Assembly: GCA_947449735.1 (NCBI GenBank)
Contig: CANFTB010000042.1
Span: 1 to 42,243, forward strand
Origin: Chthoniobacteraceae bacterium
Lineage (GTDB): Bacteria > Verrucomicrobiota > Verrucomicrobiia > Chthoniobacterales > Chthoniobacteraceae
Direction: 5' to 3'
Length of the DNA stretch: 42,243 nucleotides
Made by a program: the position numbers and the translations under genes. Shown here one piece after another: positions 8,048 through 15,765 of this stretch; the stretch's first letter is position 1; each line of letters begins with the position of its first letter. Below the pieces are notes generated by a model. That model ran no database searches, was not told where the DNA came from, and worked only from the letters and a program-made list of their open reading frames with translations.

Positions 8048-8890
8048 ATGCCCAAGGACACCAAACGCTCCTCAGAAATATTAGTCGGGCTTTTTCTATG
8101 CATCGGACTGGGCATCTTGGGCATCCTGGTGGTGATCTTCGGCCGCCTCGGCACCAGCTTCGGCAAGCCCTACGATCTCACCGTCATCTTCTCCAACGTG
8201 AGCGGCCTGTCCTCGGGCGCCGACGTGCTGTTGGCCGGCGCGAAGGTGGGCCACATCGCGGCCTCGCCGCAGCTGCTCGGGGATTCCTACCGCGTGGCCG
8301 TCCGGCTGAAGGTGCTCGAAAGCGTCAAGATCCCCCGCAAAAGCCGCTTCGTCGTAGGCAGCGCCAATCTGCTGGGCGACAAATATATCGACGTCATTCC
8401 CGCCGGCGACATGGATCCCGCCGATGTCTGGCAGCCCGGCGAGGTCATCGAGGGCAGCCGTTCCGGGGGCTTCGACGAGCTGACGGCGCGCGGAGGGGAA
8501 GTGCTGGACGAACTGTCCGCGAGCCTCAAGCAGGTCCAGACGCTGACCGCCAATTTGAACGGTAAGCTTCTGAACGAGAACAATATGAGCAACCTTGAGC
8601 AGACCTTTCAAAACCTCAAGGAAACCTCCGAGTCGTTCAAGAAAAGCTCCCTCTCCCTAGATTCCACTTTGGGGAAATTCGGCGACATCGCCGACAAGAC
8701 CGGCAAGACCGTGGATTCCCTTCAGAAAATCACCAAGACGGCGGCCGACGGCAAGGGGGCGCTGGGCGTGCTCGTGAACGACAAGGAAACAGGAGAGAAC
8801 CTCAAAGCGCTGATCTATAACCTGCGCCGTTCGGGCGTGCTTTTCTACAGGGACAAGGGCGTTCCGGAAGCCGAGACAAAGCAGCGATAG
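8048..8890 (+). CDS. mlaD: MlaD-like MCE-domain substrate-binding protein
   Basis: A 280-residue protein with one N-terminal membrane anchor (about residues 10-33, ILVGLFLCIGLGILGILVVI) followed by one MCE domain (about 40-115, starting DLTVIFSNVSGLSSGADVLL and including AGAKVGHI). The rest (about 150-260) is helical with evenly spaced Leu, including DELSASLKQVQTLTANLNGK, fitting a periplasmic helical extension like those that form the hydrophobic channel of the MlaD/PqiB families. It completes an E-F-D transporter unit with the two genes upstream. The transported lipid and direction cannot be told from sequence. Confidence 0.93.
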   Translation: MPKDTKRSSEILVGLFLCIGLGILGILVVIFGRLGTSFGKPYDLTVIFSNVSGLSSGADVLLAGAKVGHIAASPQLLGDSYRVAVRLKVLESVKIPRKSRFVVGSANLLGDKYIDVIPAGDMDPADVWQPGEVIEGSRSGGFDELTARGGEVLDELSASLKQVQTLTANLNGKLLNENNMSNLEQTFQNLKETSESFKKSSLSLDSTLGKFGDIADKTGKTVDSLQKITKTAADGKGALGVLVNDKETGENLKALIYNLRRSGVLFYRDKGVPEAETKQR

Positions 8891-8960
8891 TGGGGTTTCC
8901 CCCCTGGGAGCTCGATTTAACATAAGAACGGCCGCCCTCGACGGTAGACTTGGCCGGTCC

Positions 8961-9377
8961 ATGTGTATACACACCCCAGTTCTGAGACGATTTTGCCTTC
9001 TACTGGCCTGCGCCGGCAGCGTCTTGGCTGCCGACAACGAGCCGCCCCGCCGTTGGAAAGCGGAGGACTTCGGCGGCGTCCTGTCGGTGGGGCTCGAGGG
9101 GCACCGCCAGTTTGAAGCAGGCAAAGTGCTTTTCGCGCGCACCTGCGGCGGGTGCCACCGGCTCGCAACTCACGGCGGAGGAGACGCACCCGATTTGAGC
9201 CGGCGTTCGCTCACCTACACGCCCGAGGAATTGCTCGAAAACATCCTCAAGCCCGCCAACCACCCCCCTTCCTCGAAGGGCCTCCTGGATTCCTTCAAAC
9301 AGGAGCAGGTCCTCGATCTGCTCGCTTTTGTGCTTTCGGGCGCAGATGCTAAGAGCCCCTTTTTCTTTCACCCCTGA
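8961..9377 (+). CDS. Small secreted c-type cytochrome, condensed PVC heme-binding domain
   Basis: A 138-residue protein with a signal peptide (cleavage probably after VLA at 21-23) and one heme c attachment site CGGCH (C62, C65, H66) in GKVLFARTCGGCHRLATHGG. The flanks resemble the Pirellula/Verrucomicrobium-type heme domain: DLSRRSLTYTPEELLENILKP before, and GLLDSFKQEQVLDLLAFVLS with the final ...SPFF after. The middle section usually found between these two blocks (the VISDQY...DGRVYTG...region) is absent and the two are joined directly at KPANHPPSSKGLLD. Apart from the initiator there is no Met, so the usual distal ligand is missing; a His in NHPP or at the C-terminus is a candidate. It lies between mlaD and a tolC gene on the same strand. 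Electron transfer partner unknown. Confidence 0.85.
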   Translation: MCIHTPVLRRFCLLLACAGSVLAADNEPPRRWKAEDFGGVLSVGLEGHRQFEAGKVLFARTCGGCHRLATHGGGDAPDLSRRSLTYTPEELLENILKPANHPPSSKGLLDSFKQEQVLDLLAFVLSGADAKSPFFFHP

Positions 9378-9394
9378 TTCAACTCCGTCCTGCC

Positions 9395-10813
9395 ATGCCG
9401 CGCCTCCTAACCTCATCGCTGCTCCTTCCGGTCTGGTGCGCCTCCGCGTTTGCAGCGCCAAACCCTCCGGCGCCGGCCGACCTTCTTAAACCGGGAGCTC
9501 TCCCCGTTGTCGCGTTCGCCGCGGAATGGACCGAGCAAAAGCAAGCGCCCGCAACCTCGCAAAAGGCGGCCCTGATGACTCTGGAACACGCCTACGACCT
9601 GGCCGCCGCCTCGGACCAGACCCTGCGCATCGCCTTTCTCAATGTACGCCGCGCCGAACTCCTGCCCTGGAAGGCCCTGACCAAGGTCACCCCGCGTCTC
9701 TCGGGCGACGTCGGCTATTCCCGCTCCTCCACCAGCTTTTCGAACGCGGACCGTGCCGGCCAGCATCAAGGAGTCACGACGGCGGACCTCTCGCTGCAAC
9801 AACCGCTGCTGGACATGTCGGTCTTTCCCGCCCGCAGGCGCGGACGCATGGCGGTCGAGTCCAGCCGCCTCGGACGTCAGTTTACGATCCGGGAAACCCT
9901 CTTCGGCGTGGCGGCCGCGTACTTCGAGGTGTTGAAGGGCGAGCGAGTTGTCGAAGTGAACCGGCAGTCGCTTGCGCTGGCGCAGGAGCAGGAAAGCCTG
10001 GCGCAAAAGCGCGCCGACGTGGGCGAGGTCACCCGTTCGGATGTCCTACGCGCGCGGGTCAGCGTCGAAACGGCCCGTCGGGCATTGATCACCTCGGAAA
10101 ACGACCTCGAGTTTCAGCGCAACACGCTCCGCAACATTCTCAACCTTTCACCGGACGCCCAGTTGCGGCTTGCTGAGCCGCTTCCCTACCGCAGGGATGT
10201 CCCCGAATTCGGCGCGCTTCTAGCCAAGGCTTACGAACACCGCGAGGACCTGCGCGAGCAGACCCTTGCCGTGCAGCAGGCTGAGCAGGGCCGGCAGGAA
10301 GTCCGCGCCCAGTACGCTCCCAAAATCGTGGCCGAAGGCGGCCCCTCCTATTCTGACAAATCGCCCGCCTCGGCCGGAGGTGCCCAGCGCAACTGGCAGG
10401 CAGGAGTCTCGGTACAGATCCCCTTTTTCACGGGCGGCCAGCGAGAGATCGACATCGTGAGCGCCGGGTACGACATCGAACAGGCTTCCGTCCAAAAGGA
10501 ACTACTTCTCAAGAGCATCGAGTCCGAGGTCAAGAAGGCATGGCTCAACGTGCAGACGCTGGAGGGCTCCCTCCGCGCCGTGCGCGCCCAAGTGCAGGCC
10601 GCGGAACAGGGCTACAAGGACCTCCAAAACCAGTACAGCGCCGGTACGGCAAAAAGTGTCGACGTGCTCTCCGCCCTCAAAGACTTGAGCGCGGCTCGCT
10701 CGGACCTCGCAACGCTGGCGCTGGACTACCAAGTCGCCCTGCGTGCGCTCGAACAGGTAACCGGAACCTTCCAGGACCCGCGCGTGCTCCAGCTCACCGG
10801 GAAGCCGCGCTGA
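9395..10813 (+). CDS. tolC: TolC-family outer membrane efflux protein
   Basis: A 472-residue outer-membrane factor with a signal peptide (MPRLLTSSLLLPVWCASAFA). The two OEP repeats are recognisable from the long helical stretches (TLEHAYDLAAASDQTLRIAF early, GQREIDIVSAGYDIEQAS and VQTLEGSLRAVRAQVQAAEQ later) and the YSAGTAKSVDVLSALKDL motif near the end. TolC proteins form a trimeric channel across the outer membrane and periplasm. It begins 17 bases after the cytochrome stop and is followed 57 bases later by the MacA-like adaptor, so with the next three genes it forms a complete tripartite efflux set. No Shine-Dalgarno sequence precedes the ATG. Confidence 0.93.
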   Translation: MPRLLTSSLLLPVWCASAFAAPNPPAPADLLKPGALPVVAFAAEWTEQKQAPATSQKAALMTLEHAYDLAAASDQTLRIAFLNVRRAELLPWKALTKVTPRLSGDVGYSRSSTSFSNADRAGQHQGVTTADLSLQQPLLDMSVFPARRRGRMAVESSRLGRQFTIRETLFGVAAAYFEVLKGERVVEVNRQSLALAQEQESLAQKRADVGEVTRSDVLRARVSVETARRALITSENDLEFQRNTLRNILNLSPDAQLRLAEPLPYRRDVPEFGALLAKAYEHREDLREQTLAVQQAEQGRQEVRAQYAPKIVAEGGPSYSDKSPASAGGAQRNWQAGVSVQIPFFTGGQREIDIVSAGYDIEQASVQKELLLKSIESEVKKAWLNVQTLEGSLRAVRAQVQAAEQGYKDLQNQYSAGTAKSVDVLSALKDLSAARSDLATLALDYQVALRALEQVTGTFQDPRVLQLTGKPR

Positions 10814-10870
10814 TCGGCAGAATCTCCGCCTCCGCGGGCGGGCGGCGTACGTTCGAGCATCAAAGTTCCT

Positions 10871-12076
10871 ATGAAAAAGTTTCTCGTCTTGCTTCTCCTG
10901 GCCGCGGCTGCGGGCGCAGGCTGGTGGTTTTTTAAAATACAAAAACCCGATGCGCCCGAGTACCTAACGGATACCGTGGCGAAGGGTGACATCACCCAAA
11001 TCGTCACCGCCACAGGAACGCTCAGGCCCGTCATCAACGTGACCGTCGGCTGCCAGATTTCGGGGACCATCCAGGAGTTGATGGTCGACTTCAACTCGCA
11101 GGTGAAGGAGGGGCAAGTCATCGCCCGCCTCGATCCCGCGACCTACGACGCGATCGTGAAACAAGCGGAAGGCGAACTGCAGAATGCGCAGGCCACGCTG
11201 GAGCTTGCGGAACTGACCTCCAACCGAAAGGCCGAACTCGTGAAGCAGAACGCCGCGACGCAAGCGGAACTCGACACCGCCCTCGCCAACCTCCACCAGG
11301 CGCAGGCCGGTGTCTCCATCAAGGAGGGCTCCCTCCAAAAGGCACGAGTCGACCTCAGTCGCTGCACCATCTACTCCCCCATCGAAGGAACCGTGATCGC
11401 ACGCGCCGTTGATGTCGGCCAAACCGTGGCCGCTTCCCTCAGCGCCCCCAACCTTTTCACGATCGCCAACGACATGAAAAACATGCAGATCACCGCGGCC
11501 GTTTCCGAGGCGGACATTGGAACCGTGGCAGAGGGGCAAAACGTCGACTTCACCGTCGACGCCTTTCCCTACTCCTCCTTCAACGGCGTCGTGCAGCAGA
11601 TCCGCAATTCGCCAGTCACCGTTCAAAGTGTTGTGACATACGACGTTCTCGTGGCCGTTCAAAACCCCGAGCTGAAACTCAAGCCGGGCATGACGGCCAA
11701 CGTCTCTATCATCGTCGCACAGCGGAAGGGCATCCTCCGCGTTCCGAACTCCGCGCTGCGGTTCCGGCTGCCGGAAACGGCGGCTGCTGCTCCGGCCGCT
11801 CCCGCGGAGACTTCCAGCGGCGGCGGCAGAACGAAGGGCTCCAAGTCCAAGGGGGCTCGTCCCGAGCGGAAGGTCCACATTTTAAAAGCCCCGGGCGAAA
11901 AGCCCGAGCCGGCTCCCCTCAAGCTCGGGATTTCCGACAACCTCTACACCGAAGTTCTGGGAGGGGTTGAAGAAGGTGCCACCCTCGTAACAGGTCTCAA
12001 AAACCCCGCTCCAAAGGCCGGGGCAAAGGCCGCGCCCAACCCGCTGGGCGGGCCGTCGATGCGCCCGCCCCGCTAA
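10871..12076 (+). CDS. macA: MacA-like periplasmic adaptor (HlyD/MFP family)
   Basis: A 401-residue adaptor anchored by an N-terminal hydrophobic helix (residues 3-22). It has the split lipoyl/barrel-sandwich domain (VTATGTLRPVINVTVGCQIS ... CTIYSPIEGTVIARAVDVGQ), a helical hairpin between, and a beta-barrel/membrane-proximal region (LKPGMTANVSIIVAQRKGIL). A basic and Gly/Ser-rich segment (about 308-330, containing SSGGGRTKGSKSKGARPERK) interrupts the membrane-proximal domain and is not usual in E. coli MacA. It bridges the TolC channel and the MacB-type ABC transporter encoded on either side. Confidence 0.92.
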   Translation: MKKFLVLLLLAAAAGAGWWFFKIQKPDAPEYLTDTVAKGDITQIVTATGTLRPVINVTVGCQISGTIQELMVDFNSQVKEGQVIARLDPATYDAIVKQAEGELQNAQATLELAELTSNRKAELVKQNAATQAELDTALANLHQAQAGVSIKEGSLQKARVDLSRCTIYSPIEGTVIARAVDVGQTVAASLSAPNLFTIANDMKNMQITAAVSEADIGTVAEGQNVDFTVDAFPYSSFNGVVQQIRNSPVTVQSVVTYDVLVAVQNPELKLKPGMTANVSIIVAQRKGILRVPNSALRFRLPETAAAAPAAPAETSSGGGRTKGSKSKGARPERKVHILKAPGEKPEPAPLKLGISDNLYTEVLGGVEEGATLVTGLKNPAPKAGAKAAPNPLGGPSMRPPR

Positions 12077-12114
12077 GCCGGAAAACTCGCACACGCCACG
12101 CTTCGAAGGCACCC

Positions 12115-12876
12115 ATGGCTTCCGTCATCCAGCTGGATCATATTTGGAAAACGTACCGCACGGAGGACGTCGAGCTGCACGCCGTCCGCGACGTATCCCT
12201 CCAAATCGCGAAGGGTGAATTTGTCGCGATCATGGGCTCCAGCGGTTCGGGCAAGTCTACCATGATGAACATCATCGGCTGCCTGGACCGTCCCTCCAAG
12301 GGCACCTACCAGTTGGACGGCATAGACGTCTCCACGCTCGACCGCGACGGCCTCGCCGACATTCGGAACCAGAAAATAGGGTTCGTCTTCCAAGGCTTCA
12401 ACCTGCTGACGCGCACTTCGGCAGTCGAAAACGTCGAGCTTCCGATGATGTACTCCCGAACCACGATTCCCTCAAGGGACATGCGCCGGCGCGCCCTCAA
12501 GGCGCTCGACATGGTCGGCTTGTCCCAGCGCGCCGACCACCATCCCAACCAGCTTTCCGGCGGCCAGCAGCAACGCGTCGCCATCGCGAGGGCCCTCGTA
12601 AACGAACCCGCCCTGCTCCTTGCGGACGAGCCCACCGGCAATCTCGACACCAGAACCTCCATCGAAATCATGGAGGTGTTTCAAACGCTGAACGACCAGG
12701 GCATCACCATCATCATGGTCACCCACGAACACGATATCGCGCAGTACAACAAGCGCTGCCTCGTGATGCGTGACGGCGTCGTGCGCAGCGACACGCCTGT
12801 GGTGGACCGCTCCAGCGCAAAGGCGCAGCGCGAGGCCCTTGAGGTGCATGCTGCGGGAGGGGGCCCAAAGGCATGA
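12115..12876 (+). CDS. MacB/LolD-type ABC transporter ATPase
   Basis: A 253-residue ATPase with Walker A GSSGSGKS (41-48), [15 protein letters not shown], Walker [17 protein letters not shown] and the switch His in [10 protein letters not shown], the MacB/LolD/FtsE type. Unlike E. coli MacB, the ATPase and permease are separate proteins. Its stop codon overlaps the permease start (ATGA, 12873-12876), indicating translational coupling. Weak Shine-Dalgarno (AAGG) seven bases before the ATG. It energises the mechanotransmission-type export through the TolC-MacA conduit. Confidence 0.95.
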   Translation: MASVIQLDHIWKTYRTEDVELHAVRDVSLQIAKGEFVAIMGSSGSGKSTMMNIIGCLDRPSKGTYQLDGIDVSTLDRDGLADIRNQKIGFVFQGFNLLTRTSAVENVELPMMYSRTTIPSRDMRRRALKALDMVGLSQRADHHPNQLSGGQQQRVAIARALVNEPALLLADEPTGNLDTRTSIEIMEVFQTLNDQGITIIMVTHEHDIAQYNKRCLVMRDGVVRSDTPVVDRSSAKAQREALEVHAAGGGPKA

Positions 12877-14090
12877 CCTCCCTAGCCACGCTCAACCTCG
12901 CGCTACGCGCTCTGCAGCGCAACAAGATGCGGTCCATCCTGACGATGCTTGGCATCGTCATCGGCGTCGGGGCGGTCGTGGCCATGGTCGGCATAGGCAA
13001 CGGCGCAAAGTCCCAGGTCGAGGCACAGATCGCCACGCTGGGGCAGAACGTGATCCTCATCTTCCCCTCCAGCTACTCCTCGGGTGGAGTGCAAAGCGGA
13101 ATAGGCGGGGCGGGCACCCTCAAACTTGAGGACGCCAAGGCGATTGAAGCGGAGGTTCCCGACGTGGTGGCGGTCAGTCCGGGCACGCGCGTTTCCTCGC
13201 AGCTGAATTACGGCAACCAGAACTGGAGCACCTCCGTCATCGGCGAAGCGCCGGAATACTTCGAAATCAGGCAGTGGGAGATTGTCGACGGCGCGGGCTT
13301 TTCCGAACAGGAAGTGCGCTCGGCGGCGAAGGTGGCGGTGATCGGCGCGACGGTTGCGCGGCAGCTTTTCGGCGAGGAAGATCCTCTCGGCCAGATCATG
13401 CGGGTCAAACACGTCCCCTTCCAGGTGATCGGTGTTTTGAAACCGAAGGGCACCTCCGTGATGGGCTCCGATCAGGACGACGTGGTGATCGTTCCCTACA
13501 CGACTGTCATGAAGCGCCTCAGCGGCACCACAAATTTGCGGATGATTTCCGTGCAGTGCACCGGCGAAGACCGTATGGCGGCGGTCGTCGACGGCATCAC
13601 CGAATTGCTGCGGCAGCGCCACCGCTTGAGCGGGGACCGCGAAAACGACTTCATGGTGCGCAGCCAGCAGGAGATCGCCGAGATGGCGACGGCCACCTCG
13701 AAGGTGCTCACGTTGCTGCTTGGTGCGATCGCCAGCGTTTCGCTGATCGTCGGCGGAATCGGGATCATGAACATCATGCTCGTCAGCGTGACCGAGCGCA
13801 CCCGCGAGATCGGCATTCGCATCGCCCTGGGCGCGCACGGGACCGACATCATGAGGCAGTTTCTCATCGAGGCCGTCACGCTGAGTTCTCTCGGGGGCAC
13901 CCTGGGCATCCTTCTAGGCCTCGCAACCTCCACGCTGCTCTCGCGTTTCGCAGGCTGGCCGACGCTCACCTCGGTCAACGCCATCGTGATCGCCTTCCTG
14001 TTCAGCGCGGCCGTCGGAGTCTTTTTCGGACTGTATCCCGCCAAGAAGGCGGCAGCGCTCGACCCGATCGACGCGCTGCGCTACGAGTGA
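12873..14090 (+). CDS. MacB-type ABC transporter permease
   Basis: A 405-residue permease with the MacB topology: one N-terminal membrane segment (MLGIVIGVGAVVAMVGIGNG), a large periplasmic MacB_PCD domain (about 45-270), and three C-terminal segments of the FtsX domain (SKVLTLLLGAIASVSLIVGG with IGIMNIMLVSVTERTREIGI, the conserved coupling region, and AIVIAFLFSAAVGVFFGLYP). The end motif PAKKAAALDPIDALRYE is typical. It works with the ATPase encoded by the overlapping upstream gene. Substrates of the family range from macrolides and toxins to lipopeptides and siderophores; nothing here identifies one. Confidence 0.95.
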   Translation: MTSLATLNLALRALQRNKMRSILTMLGIVIGVGAVVAMVGIGNGAKSQVEAQIATLGQNVILIFPSSYSSGGVQSGIGGAGTLKLEDAKAIEAEVPDVVAVSPGTRVSSQLNYGNQNWSTSVIGEAPEYFEIRQWEIVDGAGFSEQEVRSAAKVAVIGATVARQLFGEEDPLGQIMRVKHVPFQVIGVLKPKGTSVMGSDQDDVVIVPYTTVMKRLSGTTNLRMISVQCTGEDRMAAVVDGITELLRQRHRLSGDRENDFMVRSQQEIAEMATATSKVLTLLLGAIASVSLIVGGIGIMNIMLVSVTERTREIGIRIALGAHGTDIMRQFLIEAVTLSSLGGTLGILLGLATSTLLSRFAGWPTLTSVNAIVIAFLFSAAVGVFFGLYPAKKAAALDPIDALRYE

Positions 14091-14161
14091 TCGGCGTCTT
14101 GCCGCATGCGCCTCCCGCGTTTATGAACAAAGGCGCCAACTGACACTCCCCCCTTTTATTT

Positions 14162-15127
14162 ATGGGCCACATCTACAACAACATCATCGAAACCGTCGGC
14201 CGCACGCCGCTGGTGAAACTCAACCACGTCACAGCCGGGCTGGAAGCAACCATCGCGCTCAAGTGCGAGTTTTTCAACCCGCTGGGCAGCGTGAAGGACC
14301 GCATCGGCATGGCCATGATCGCAGCCGGTGAGGCCGCCGGGCTGGTGCACAAGGACACCATCATCGTCGAACCCACGAGCGGCAACACCGGCATCGCCCT
14401 CGCGTTCGTCTGCGCCGCCAAGGGGTACAAGCTGATTTTGACCATGCCCGAGACCATGTCTCTGGAGCGCCGTACCCTGCTCGCAATGCTCGGAGCCGAG
14501 CTGGTCCTCACTCCGGGTGCAGAAGGCATGAAGGGCGCCATCGCTCGCGCCGAGGAGATCCTGCGCACCACGCCCAACTCGTGGATGCCCCAGCAGTTCA
14601 ACAACCCCGCCAACCCCGAGATTCATCGCCAGACAACCGCCGAGGAGATCTGGTCCGACACCGACGGAAAGGTCGACATCTTCGTGGCCGCCGTCGGAAC
14701 CGGTGGCAGCATCACCGGCTGCGCCGAAGTTCTCAAATCGCGGAATCCAAACCTCAAGGCGATCGCCGTCGAGCCACAGGATTCACCGGTCATCACTCAA
14801 ACCATGCAGGGGCAGCCCGTGAAGCCGGGCCCCCACAAGATTCAGGGCACAGGCGCCGGCTTCGTACCGAACAACCTCCACGTCAAAGTGCTGGACGAAG
14901 TCATTACGGTTTCCAACGACGACGCCTTCGCCATGGCCCGCCGTCTGGCCAAGGAAGAGGGCATCCTCGCTGGAATCTCCTCCGGAGCCAACGTGCACGC
15001 CGCGATCCAGGTCGCCAAGCGCCCCGAAAACAAGGGCAAACTGATCGTCACGATCGCCTGCTCCACCGGCGAGCGCTACCTCTCAACCGCGCTCGCAGCC
15101 GAGGCGCGCGCCGCTGTTGGAGCTTAA
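14162..15127 (+). CDS. cysK: Cysteine synthase (O-acetylserine sulfhydrylase)
   Basis: A 321-residue PLP enzyme that makes L-cysteine from O-acetyl-L-serine and sulfide. The PLP-binding Lys is K45 in [11 protein letters not shown], followed by the substrate loop [13 protein letters not shown] and the PLP phosphate loop [21 protein letters not shown] near the end is also family-typical. Length is normal for CysK; there is no CBS regulatory domain. The leader before the ATG is pyrimidine-rich (cccccttttattt) with no Shine-Dalgarno sequence. No serine acetyltransferase gene is adjacent. An L,D-transpeptidase gene follows 22 bases later. Confidence 0.96.
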   Translation: MGHIYNNIIETVGRTPLVKLNHVTAGLEATIALKCEFFNPLGSVKDRIGMAMIAAGEAAGLVHKDTIIVEPTSGNTGIALAFVCAAKGYKLILTMPETMSLERRTLLAMLGAELVLTPGAEGMKGAIARAEEILRTTPNSWMPQQFNNPANPEIHRQTTAEEIWSDTDGKVDIFVAAVGTGGSITGCAEVLKSRNPNLKAIAVEPQDSPVITQTMQGQPVKPGPHKIQGTGAGFVPNNLHVKVLDEVITVSNDDAFAMARRLAKEEGILAGISSGANVHAAIQVAKRPENKGKLIVTIACSTGERYLSTALAAEARAAVGA

Positions 15128-15149
15128 TACAAACCCACGGACTCCCACC

Positions 15150-15725
15150 ATGAATGCGACCACCCTGCGCATGCGTTGCGCCAGACTCCTGCTGATCCTT
15201 GGATTGGCATTCGGTCTGGGCGCGTGCGCGGGGGATCGCATTCATTCTGTCCGCGTAAGCGTTCCTCAGCAGCGCATGGCGGTGTATCGACAGGGAGTTG
15301 AGATCGCGAGATACCGCGTTTCCACTTCGAAATACGGTCTGGGTTCGGAGCCCGGCAGCTATCGTACGCCTCTTGGAAAATTAGAGATCGCCCAGAAGAT
15401 TGGTGGCGGATCTCCCGCCGGAATGCGGTTCAAGAACAGGCGTGCCACGGGCGAGATCGTCCCGGTCAATGCTCCAGGCCGTGATCCCATCGTGACTCGG
15501 ATCCTGTGGTTGAAGGGGCTCGAGTCCCGCAACGCCAACACCTACGAGCGGCTAATCTACATTCACGGCACCCCGGAGGAGCGCAACCTCGGCACCCCGG
15601 TCAGCTACGGTTGCATCCGTATGGCGTCACGCGACATCATCAAGTTTTACAACACCGTCGGCGAGGGAACCCGGGTGACCGTGACCGAGCAGGACCTGCC
15701 CACTGCGGTAGAGGCGCCCAAGTAG
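15150..15725 (+). CDS. L,D-transpeptidase lipoprotein (YkuD domain)
   Basis: A 191-residue lipoprotein with a signal peptide and lipobox LGAC (Cys26 is the acylated residue). The YkuD domain spans about 33-182, with the catalytic set H139 in YIHGTPEE and C155 in VSYGCIRM. L,D-transpeptidases make 3-3 cross-links in peptidoglycan or attach proteins to it; small lipoproteins with this layout are common in diderm bacteria. The ATG at 15150 is chosen because the signal peptide starts there; a longer open frame from 15117 would overlap cysK. Its end faces uvrB, 40 bases away, in a convergent arrangement. Confidence 0.9.
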   Translation: MNATTLRMRCARLLLILGLAFGLGACAGDRIHSVRVSVPQQRMAVYRQGVEIARYRVSTSKYGLGSEPGSYRTPLGKLEIAQKIGGGSPAGMRFKNRRATGEIVPVNAPGRDPIVTRILWLKGLESRNANTYERLIYIHGTPEERNLGTPVSYGCIRMASRDIIKFYNTVGEGTRVTVTEQDLPTAVEAPK

Positions 15726-15765
15726 ACAGTGGAACGGGGAGTCCGCACGCGGCAGCCCGTAGCCC

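Noticed and set aside
12903..13838. 311-residue minus-strand frame
   Set aside because: Antisense shadow of the MacB-type permease; composition is His/Asp/Arg-rich as expected for antisense of GC-rich genes.
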